The notes beneath the pieces were generated by a model. That model was not told the DNA's origin. It saw only the letters and a program-made list of their open reading frames with translations, and made no database searches. A DNA stretch of 36,199 nucleotides from a bacterium. GTDB lineage: Bacteria > Auribacterota > UBA3054 > JAAYZF01. The stretch covers positions 1 through 36,199 of the forward strand of contig JAAYZF010000477.1 of the NCBI GenBank assembly GCA_012514975.1, given 5' to 3'. Shown in pieces: positions 10,180-16,867 of the stretch. The position numbers were made by a program, and so were the translations under genes. How positions within the stretch are numbered: the stretch's first letter is position 1; each line of letters starts with the position of its first letter.

Positions 10180-11478
10180 TCACCCCATGTTCCTGACAAG
10201 GGAGAAATCCCCCGTTCTTGCCGCCGCAAGAATGGGGGCCATGTATTCATCCACCAGCCCCGCCGAGAGCGGCACGGGCATGTTCTTCAGTTTCGATTCG
10301 AGCTGCGGGTTCTTCGCCGCGGCAAGTGCGCGCGCGACATGTGCATCGGTGAACCCGGGGACTTCGCCCAGCGTGGCCGGGAAACCGACGTCCTTCGACA
10401 GCGCGATCATCGCCTCGGCAACGGCGATGCCGAGGTCCCGCCCCTTGAGCGCGGCGGCATCAGCCTTGAGATATCCGGCGTCGCGGTAGATCGCCGCGAC
10501 CGCGCGCAGCTTCTCCTCGATCGCCGGGGCGAAGAACACGACGTAATACGGGTTCATCACCGCGCATGCGCGGCCATGCGGCAGTATGTCCACGAGCGAG
10601 AAGCTTGTCAGGTGCGCCCCGTTGGTGCCACCGATCATGATCGCGTAGCCGCCCAGGTCGGTGCCCAGCCCGAGCGCTTCGCGCGCGGGGAGGCTGCCCG
10701 GGTCGGCGCAGCAGGCCTTGATGCTGTGCACGATCAGCTCGATGCCTTTGAGGCAGACGGGCCGCGCCTGTTCGAGCGCGGGGCCGGCGAGGCCCATGAA
10801 GACTTCGAGGCAGTGCGACACGCCGTCGAGCGCACCGTCCGTCGTCAATGCCGGCGGCGTGGATGCAGTCACGGCATAGTCGAACAGCGCCCTGGGCGGC
10901 ACGACTGCGTCATCGACGATCAGCAGTTTCTGCCCGGTGGCCATGTCGGTGATGTTTGCGTATTTCGTGAGATGCGCGCCCGAGCTGGCGACGAGCTGCA
11001 CGGCGACGAGCGGGAGGAGCGTGCGGTTCTCCGCCGCGAGCTTCGCCGCGACCTGGCCGACGCCGAAGTAGCCGCCGATATCCGGATGCCGGTCGCCAAG
11101 CGCGGCATACGCCACGGCGCCCTTTGCGGCATCGATGACACTGCCGCCGCCCAGCGCGACCACTACATCCGGCTCCTGGGCCCGCAGCGCTGCGGCAATC
11201 CTGAACACATCTTCGCGCGGCGCATTCGGCTGGGCGCCCGGGATGAACGGCCCGGCGAGCGCCACCCCGGCGGAGTTCAGGGATGCTTCGAGCGCTGCGT
11301 GCGCCGGCGCGGCCCATGCCATGCCCATGCCGTCCGCGACCACCGCGGCGCGACGGCCTGTCGCCGCCACCAGCGCGCCGATCCGTCCGAAACATCCAAG
11401 GCCGAAGACGTAGGCATCACGCTTGAACAGGTGAAGATACGCCGCCGCCTGCTTCTTGCTGCCGTCGAAATCAATCAT
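10180..11478 (-). CDS. Iron-containing alcohol dehydrogenase family protein
   Basis: ALGGGSVIDAAKGAV NAD-binding motif; TDGALDGVSHCLE and GTNGAHLTSFSLVDILPHGRACAVMNPYYV metal-binding region. Confidence 0.85.
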   Translation of the reverse strand: MIDFDGSKKQAAAYLHLFKRDAYVFGLGCFGRIGALVAATGRRAAVVADGMGMAWAAPAHAALEASLNSAGVALAGPFIPGAQPNAPREDVFRIAAALRAQEPDVVVALGGGSVIDAAKGAVAYAALGDRHPDIGGYFGVGQVAAKLAAENRTLLPLVAVQLVASSGAHLTKYANITDMATGQKLLIVDDAVVPPRALFDYAVTASTPPALTTDGALDGVSHCLEVFMGLAGPALEQARPVCLKGIELIVHSIKACCADPGSLPAREALGLGTDLGGYAIMIGGTNGAHLTSFSLVDILPHGRACAVMNPYYVVFFAPAIEEKLRAVAAIYRDAGYLKADAAALKGRDLGIAVAEAMIALSKDVGFPATLGEVPGFTDAHVARALAAAKNPQLESKLKNMPVPLSAGLVDEYMAPILAAARTGDFSLVRNMG

Positions 11479-11496
11479 GGAATCGATTCCTGGTCG

Positions 11497-12438
11497 TTAA
11501 GGTCTCTTCATCTCGACCGCGCGCAGCGCCGCTGAACAGATGCTCGTGTCGTCAAGCCCCGCGCGCGTGAGTATCTCGGCGTACGAGCCCGATTCGCCAA
11601 ACCGGTCGGGGATGCCGCAGCGCAGCACGGGCACGGGGACGCGCGCGCACAGCGCCTCGCACACCGCGCTGCCAAGGCCGCCGAGCACGCTGTGTTCCTC
11701 GACCGTCACGAGAGCGCCGGTATCGCGCGCGGCGCGCACGAGAAGCTCCTCGTCAAGCGGCTTGATCGTGTGCATGTCGATCACGCGCGCAGACACCCCG
11801 CCGGCATTGAGCAGCCCTGCCGCGCGCAGTGCGCACGGGACGAGCGTGCCGGTGGCAACGATCGTCACATCGGTCCCTTCACGCACGGCGATGCCCTTGC
11901 CGATGGCGAAGGGATGATCCGGCCCGTAGTCTTCCGTCACCGCCTCGCGCGAAAGGCGCAGGAACACCGGCCCGTCATGCGCAATCGCCGCGCGCAACGC
12001 CATGCGCGTCTCGGTGATGTCCGACGGCGCGATGACCGTCATGTTCGGTATCGCGCGCATGACGGCGATGTCCTCGACGGACTGATGGCTCGCGCCGTCA
12101 GCATAGTCAGACAGTCCGGCATAGCCGCCGACGAGCTTGACGTTGGCGCCGGCGTAGGCGACCTGCGCGCGCACCTGGTCGCCCGCGCGCAGCGCGATGA
12201 ACAGGGCGAACGTGCTGACGACGGGAATGCAGCCGGAGGCGGCAAAGCCCGCCGCGGCGCTCACCATGTTTGCCTCAGCGATGCCAAACGTGAAGAAGCG
12301 GCCGGGGAACCGCGCCTTGAACAGCTTCGTCTGCGTCGAGCTGCACACGTCGGCATCAAGCACGACGATCCGCTCGTTCGCCTCGCCAAGCGCGACAAGC
12401 TCCTCGCCGAATACAAGCCGCTGAGGTTTCGCCGTCAT
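11497..12438 (-). CDS. Transketolase C-terminal subunit
   Basis: MTAKPQRLVFGEELVALGEANERIVVLDADV..., FFTFGIAEANMVSAAAGFAASG, SHQSVEDIAVMRAIPNMTVIAPSD. Start moved to MTAKPQ. Confidence 0.92.
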   Translation of the reverse strand: MTAKPQRLVFGEELVALGEANERIVVLDADVCSSTQTKLFKARFPGRFFTFGIAEANMVSAAAGFAASGCIPVVSTFALFIALRAGDQVRAQVAYAGANVKLVGGYAGLSDYADGASHQSVEDIAVMRAIPNMTVIAPSDITETRMALRAAIAHDGPVFLRLSREAVTEDYGPDHPFAIGKGIAVREGTDVTIVATGTLVPCALRAAGLLNAGGVSARVIDMHTIKPLDEELLVRAARDTGALVTVEEHSVLGGLGSAVCEALCARVPVPVLRCGIPDRFGESGSYAEILTRAGLDDTSICSAALRAVEMKRP

Positions 12439-12462
12439 GTGAAATGTGGAACCGGTATCTTT

Positions 12463-12490
12463 GAAACTCGAAACTCGAAACTCGAAACTC
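12463..12490. repeat. 4 x 7-bp tandem repeat (GAAACTC)
   Basis: GAAACTC GAAACTC GAAACTC GAAACTC read directly; 24 bp upstream of the transketolase C-subunit ATG. Confidence 0.95.
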
Positions 12491-12502
12491 GAGCGAGCGG
12501 TG

Positions 12503-12874
12503 TCAGCGTTCTTTCGGCCCGACGCGCGTTTGCCTGATGAAGGCATTCAGCTTCGGGCCCAACTCGTTGACGAGTTTTGTATACTCCTCAACACGTGCCG
12601 GAGATGAAATCACGCCCCGGCGTATGGCTTTTCGCAGCCATGCTTTCGTCTCCTCGAATGAGCCGCGCGCGATATGATAAAAGCGTTTACGGTCGTTGAG
12701 GGCATACCTGCCGTAGCCTTCGGCAATGTTCGAGGCGATGCTGTCAACCGCCCTGACAATCTGGTACCCGATTGTCTTCTGAACCTTCTCCAACCACGTG
12801 TCAAAGTCATGCCACACCATATCCGAAAGCTGCTCAGCCAGACGGTACACGTCGAGTTCGTAGACTTCGACCAT
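12503..12874 (-). CDS. Four-helix bundle protein, 23S rRNA intervening-sequence protein (S23) family
   Basis: 123 aa; YQIVRAVDSIASNIAEGYGRYALNDRKRFYHIARGSFEETKAWLRKAIRRG is the S23/IVP core; strong SD (CAGGAGGAGACCATG). Confidence 0.92.
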   Translation of the reverse strand: MVEVYELDVYRLAEQLSDMVWHDFDTWLEKVQKTIGYQIVRAVDSIASNIAEGYGRYALNDRKRFYHIARGSFEETKAWLRKAIRRGVISSPARVEEYTKLVNELGPKLNAFIRQTRVGPKER

Positions 12875-12953
12875 GGTCTCCTCCTGAAAATCCCTATGAA
12901 GTGTTGCGGCTAGAGGGAATGTACAGCGGTTGCCAAAACGAACACTCCCTATC

Positions 12954-12981
12954 AGGTCTCAAGTCTCCAGTTTCGAGTTTC
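12954..12981. repeat. Degenerate inverted 7-bp array
   Basis: AGGTCTC AAGTCTC CAGTTTC GAGTTTC, approximate reverse complement of the GAAACTC array at 12463-12490. Confidence 0.85.
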
Positions 12982-12993
12982 AAGGTGAACCTG

Positions 12994-13860
12994 TCACTTC
13001 CCAAGCTCCTCCTTCGCCGCGCGGTAGTCCTCGGCGCCGATCTGCTTGCCGTGCCACTCGCTCTTTCCCTCCATGAACGAAACGCCTTTGCCCTTGACGG
13101 TGCATGCGATCACCACGCGCGGCACCGGGCCCGCTGCCGCGCCGGTCGCCCAGCGCAACGCCGCATCGAGCCGTGGAATGTCGTGTCCGTCGCACTCCCT
13201 TACCGCCCAGCCGAACGAGCCGAACTTCGCCCGCACATCGAGCAGCGGCATTACTTCCTGCGTCGTGCCGTCAAGCTGGACGTCGTTCTTGTCGACGATG
13301 ACAGCCAGATTCGACAGCTCGTACTTGCGCGCGGCCATGAGCGCCTCCCAGATCTGCCCCTCGTTCAGCTCCCCGTCGCCGACGAGGACGCAGACGCGGC
13401 TGTCTCTTCCCGCCAGCCGCGCGGCGAGCGCCATGCCGATGCCCGCGGAGATGCCCATGCCGAGCGATCCCGTCGACATCTCGACGCCGGGCACTTTCCG
13501 CATGTCGGGATGGCCCTGCAGCATCGAGCCGGTGCGCCGCAGCGTCGGGAGCGCGTCTGCGCCGAAGAAGCCGCGCGCGGCGAGCACGGCGTACAGCGCG
13601 GGCGCCGCATGCCCTTTCGACAGGATGAACCTGTCGCGGTCCGGCCACGCGGGATCGTCGGGCTTGACGCGCAGGTGGCGTGCATACAGCAGCCACAGGA
13701 TTTCAACACACGAGAGGGAACCGCCCGTGTGGCCCGATTGCGCGGCATGGATCATGTCCACGATCGTGTTGCGCAACGACCGGCACTCGCGGGCGAGCCG
13801 CGCGGCCTCGGGGCGTGTCAACCTGCCTGCTGACGCGGCATGCCGTGTGGTCTCATTCAT
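12994..13860 (-). CDS. Transketolase N-terminal (TPP-binding) subunit
   Basis: SGHTGGSLSCVEILWLLY, SKGHAAPALYAVL, LVGDGELNEGQIWEALMAARKYELSNLAVIVDKN, GHDI. Confidence 0.93.
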   Translation of the reverse strand: MNETTRHAASAGRLTRPEAARLARECRSLRNTIVDMIHAAQSGHTGGSLSCVEILWLLYARHLRVKPDDPAWPDRDRFILSKGHAAPALYAVLAARGFFGADALPTLRRTGSMLQGHPDMRKVPGVEMSTGSLGMGISAGIGMALAARLAGRDSRVCVLVGDGELNEGQIWEALMAARKYELSNLAVIVDKNDVQLDGTTQEVMPLLDVRAKFGSFGWAVRECDGHDIPRLDAALRWATGAAAGPVPRVVIACTVKGKGVSFMEGKSEWHGKQIGAEDYRAAKEELGK

Positions 13861-14686
13861 TGTTGTACGCGTGCAGCAGCGGCGCGAGGAACGCGGTCGC
13901 CTCGCGCGCCGCCGTGTCAGGATCGGGCGTCGGCAGTATCTCGACCGCGGCCCACCCGTTGTACCGTGCCGCCTTCAGCGCGGCGAACACGGCCTCGAAA
14001 TCAAGATGGCCCCGCCCGGGCGCCAGCCGGTTCGAATCAGCCAGATGCAGATACTTCACCAGCGGCGCATGGCGCACCAGCGTGTCGCCGATGCGGGCAT
14101 CCTCGATGTTCATGTGGAACACGTCAGGCATCAGCCCCGCGTTCGGGCGGGCGACAGCCGCGAGCAGCGCCGCCCCTTCGTCCACTGTGTTGATGAAGTT
14201 GATCTCGTAGCGGTTGACCGGCTCGATGACCAGCGTCACGCCGCGCGGCGCCGCGCAGTCGCACAGGCGGCGCATGCACTCGACGAAATTCCCCTCGGCC
14301 TGTGCGCGCGTCTGGCCATCCGCGATGCCGCCGCGCGCGCGGCCGATATTGACCGTTCTGCCGAAGCGTCCGGCAAGAGCGATCAGCTCCTCGAACACCT
14401 GCACGGCGCGACCGCGCACGGCATGGTCAGGATGAGTGAAGCACAGGCCGAGACACGCGAACACCTGTCCGGTGCTGATCGCGCTCACGGCAAGGTGTTC
14501 GAGATCGAGCAGCCGGGCGAGCTTCTCCGCATCGACGTCACCGGCCGTCTTCAGCGCGAGCTCGACGCCCCGATAGCCGCACGCCGCAGCCTTGCGGATC
14601 GAGTCGTCGAACCCGCGCCAGACGACGAATGCGTTCGGCGGCGCGCCGGCATCGGCAATGGCGATCGAGAGGTCCATTCGCGGCAT
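13853..14686 (-). CDS. Xylose-isomerase-like TIM-barrel sugar (phosphate) isomerase/epimerase
   Basis: LVIEPVNRYEINFINT, DVFHMNIEDARIGDTL, YLHLADSNRLAPGRGHLDFEAVFAALKAARYNGWAAVEI; overlaps the next gene by 8 bp. Confidence 0.85.
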   Translation of the reverse strand: MPRMDLSIAIADAGAPPNAFVVWRGFDDSIRKAAACGYRGVELALKTAGDVDAEKLARLLDLEHLAVSAISTGQVFACLGLCFTHPDHAVRGRAVQVFEELIALAGRFGRTVNIGRARGGIADGQTRAQAEGNFVECMRRLCDCAAPRGVTLVIEPVNRYEINFINTVDEGAALLAAVARPNAGLMPDVFHMNIEDARIGDTLVRHAPLVKYLHLADSNRLAPGRGHLDFEAVFAALKAARYNGWAAVEILPTPDPDTAAREATAFLAPLLHAYNNE

Positions 14687-14719
14687 TGAGGCGTGCCATG
14701 AAGGGGATTAGCACAACGC

Positions 14720-14783
14720 GCGCGGCGCCTGCCGCGCATGTCATGACAGGCTGTATTATAGCCGATGCGAGTGCGAAAGGCAA
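14720..14783 (-). promoter_or_regulatory. Promoter and possible operator of the minus-strand catabolic operon
   Basis: Minus strand: TTGCCT (14783-14778), 17 nt, TATAAT (14760-14755). Palindrome TGTCATGACA (14739-14748) near the expected start site, then GCGCGGC-GCCT-GCCGCGC (14720-14737). Confidence 0.6.
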
Positions 14784-14812
14784 GGAGGCGCCGGCAGCCA
14801 CGCGCCGTCGGT

Positions 14813-14842
14813 TTGACACCGCGGCCCGTGAATTGCTACACT
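14813..14842 (+). promoter_or_regulatory. Promoter for HU gene
   Basis: TTGACA (14813-14818), 18 nt, TACACT (14837-14842); SD AAGGAG upstream of ATG 14892. Confidence 0.7.
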
Positions 14843-14891
14843 AGCGGGACGGCGGTGCGATCGCACCAATAGTAACAGGATAAGGAGAACG

Positions 14892-15164
14892 ATGAAAAAG
14901 GACGATGTCGTCGAAAAGATGGCTGAAGCAGCCGGTATCACCAAGGCAGCCGCAGAGACAGCGCTCAAGGCTGCGCTTGATGGTATCCTCGGTGGATTGA
15001 AGAACGGCGAACGCGTCGTGCTCGTCGGCTTTGGCTCGTTCAACGCCACGCAACGCGCGGCACGCCAGGGCGTCCACCCGCAGACAAAGCAGCCGATCGC
15101 CATCCCTGCCAGGAAATCGGTGAAGTTCAAGCCGAGCAAGGAACTGGTCGAGGCGCTGCAGTAG
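14892..15164 (+). CDS. hup: HU/IHF-family DNA-binding protein
   Basis: MKKDDVVEKMAEAAGITKAAAETALKAALDGI...GFGSFNATQRAARQGVHPQTKQPIAIPARKSVKFKPSKEL. Confidence 0.95.
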   Translation: MKKDDVVEKMAEAAGITKAAAETALKAALDGILGGLKNGERVVLVGFGSFNATQRAARQGVHPQTKQPIAIPARKSVKFKPSKELVEALQ

Positions 15165-15187
15165 GCTGTGCAGCCCGGCAATGAGAT

Positions 15188-15226
15188 GGGAGCGGGGGCG
15201 CCATCGCCTCCGCTCCCGTTGTTTCG
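15188..15226 (+). terminator. Terminator after HU
   Basis: GGGAGCGGGGGCG / CGCCTCCGCTCCC 13-bp stem (one G-T), loop CCAT, followed by GTTGTTTC. Confidence 0.75.
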
Positions 15227-15265
15227 TGCGCGGCAACGAACGCCGCAGGAACGTGCTGCACACTC

Positions 15266-16477
15266 ATGGCACAGATGACACGCATGACACGCATAATCGA
15301 GTTCTTCGGCCTGCGCCGCAGCATGGTGGCCCTGCTCAGCATGGTCGTTCTCGTGGGGCTGGGCGAGCGGATGGCCGAGCGCTTTCTGCCGGTGTACCTG
15401 ATGGCCATCGGCGGCGGCATCCTGACGCCGGGGTTTCTCAACGCGCTGGACAACCTGCTGAGCGCGCTGTACTCCTTCCCGGGCGGCTACCTGAGCGACA
15501 AGCTCGGCCACAAGCGCGCCCTGCTCGTCTTCAACCTCGTCGCCATGGCGGGCTACCTGATCGTCATATTCATCCCGACGTGGCAGGCTGTGTTCGTCGG
15601 CTCGTTCTTTTTCATTTCGTGGACCGCCCTGTCGCTGCCCGCGACCATGAGCCTCGTGTCGGCCGTGCTCCCGAAGAACAAGCGCACCATGGGCGTGTCC
15701 ATGCACTCGCTCGTCCGGCGCGTGCCCATGGCGCTGGGGCCGATCATCGGCGGCCTGCTCATCGGCTGGCTGGGCCGCGAGACCGGCGTGCGCTGGGCCT
15801 TCGTCGGCGCGTTCATCCTCGGGCTGGTCGCACTGGTGATGCAACAGACGATGATCGACGAGGCCGGGACGGGGAAACCCGCGGCGGAAGGCAACCCGTT
15901 CCGCCTCCTCAGGTTCATGTCGCCCCAGTTGCGCGTCCTGCTCGCCGCCGACATCCTCATCCGCTTCTGCGAACAGATTCCGTACGCCTACGTGGTACTA
16001 TGGGCCATGGACCTCGTGAAGGTGAGCGCGTTCGACTTCGGCATTCTCACCACGGTCGAGATGGCGACCGCGATGCTCATCTACGTCCCGGTCGCCTATC
16101 TGGCCGACCGCGGGACGAAGAAGCCGTTCGTCGTCATGACGTTCATCAACTTCACGCTCTTCCCGCTGGTCCTCCTCGTCTCGCATTCGTTCTGGCTGCT
16201 CGTGCTCGCGTTCTTCGTCCGAGGAATGAAGGAATTCGGCGAGCCGACGCGCAAAGCGCTGATCATGGACCTCGCGCCGGAGGACCGGAAGGCGGGCATG
16301 TTCGGCCTCTACTACCTGCTGCGCGACGTGGTCGTCTCGATCGCCCCGTTCGCCGGCGCATACCTCTGGCGCTGGTCTCCCGAGGCGAACCTCATCACCG
16401 CATCGGCCTGCGGCGCGGCAGGGACGCTGTTCTTCGCCCTGTTCGGCCGGAACGCGAAGCCGGCCGAGGCCGCGTGA
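15266..16477 (+). CDS. MFS transporter
   Basis: 403 aa with about 12 hydrophobic segments; GGYLSDKLGHKRALL loop 2-3 motif. Confidence 0.88.
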   Translation: MAQMTRMTRIIEFFGLRRSMVALLSMVVLVGLGERMAERFLPVYLMAIGGGILTPGFLNALDNLLSALYSFPGGYLSDKLGHKRALLVFNLVAMAGYLIVIFIPTWQAVFVGSFFFISWTALSLPATMSLVSAVLPKNKRTMGVSMHSLVRRVPMALGPIIGGLLIGWLGRETGVRWAFVGAFILGLVALVMQQTMIDEAGTGKPAAEGNPFRLLRFMSPQLRVLLAADILIRFCEQIPYAYVVLWAMDLVKVSAFDFGILTTVEMATAMLIYVPVAYLADRGTKKPFVVMTFINFTLFPLVLLVSHSFWLLVLAFFVRGMKEFGEPTRKALIMDLAPEDRKAGMFGLYYLLRDVVVSIAPFAGAYLWRWSPEANLITASACGAAGTLFFALFGRNAKPAEAA

Positions 16478-16678
16478 CGGGTACCCGCGTTCGATTCCTG
16501 TGAAATTTTTGCCCCTGCCGCCCTGCGTTTCCGGGCAGATGATGTACATGCGACCGCCGCGGGCGCCGTGCCACGCCACTGGCACGGGCATTGCCTCCAT
16601 TGCGTTCAAGGAGCATTCGCCGTGCCGCCGCCCCGCGAGGCGTTGCCGGACTGAGCGCAGAGATGGCGTGAAGCGCTT

Positions 16679-16707
16679 TTGCATTTTATCGCGCGATTTG
16701 CTATAAT
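16679..16707 (+). promoter_or_regulatory. Promoter for secretin gene
   Basis: TTGCAT (16679-16684), 17 nt, TATAAT (16702-16707). Confidence 0.6.
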
Positions 16708-16867
16708 CCGATGCGTACACTCCTGATGTTGATGAATTCGCGTTGCCGGCGCGCGAGGTCAAGCGCGTGCCAGGCAACTCAGCCAGAGACAACGCACATG
16801 CGCGGCCATGCGCTGCGCAGCGTTATGCAGCGCCTGCCGGCGTAACCATGGGAGCACTGCACCAGTT

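Larger units (their letters stand above)
12463..12981 (-). mobile_element. Putative IVS-like insertion: four-helix-bundle ORF bounded by inverted 7-bp arrays
   Basis: S23-family ORF between transketolase N and C genes, with GAAACTC x4 at one edge and the inverted, partly degenerate array AGGTCTC AAGTCTC CAGTTTC GAGTTTC (12954-12981) at the other. Mobility is inferred. Confidence 0.5.

Noticed and set aside
12463-12490. CRISPR-like repeat
   Set aside because: Units are contiguous 7-mers with no spacers and there are no cas genes; not a CRISPR array.
12446-12991. Possible target-site duplication GAACC (12449-12453 and 12987-12991)
   Set aside because: A 5-bp direct repeat outside the inverted arrays is expected by chance fairly often in windows of this size; too weak to call without an empty-site comparison.
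11497-13860. Transketolase as a broken gene (pseudogene)
   Set aside because: N and C halves as separate subunits are a common natural arrangement; both ORFs are intact, so the S23 insertion lies between genes rather than within one.
5605-14686. Firm assignment of the operon as sulfoquinovose sulfo-TK
   Set aside because: SqwI-type RpiB, sulfonate transporter and regulator are not seen, and the LarA-like gene is unexplained; kept only as one hypothesis.
13046-14689. 547-aa plus-strand ORF
   Set aside because: Antisense shadow of the transketolase N and TIM-barrel genes; low-complexity Arg/Ala/His-rich composition and no recognisable motif. High-GC artefact.
16566-16587. Hairpin CCGTGCCA-CGCCAC-TGGCACGG upstream of the secretin as an RNA gene
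   Set aside because: A single short stem without promoter or poly-T support; more likely part of the MFS 3' region or chance in GC-rich DNA.
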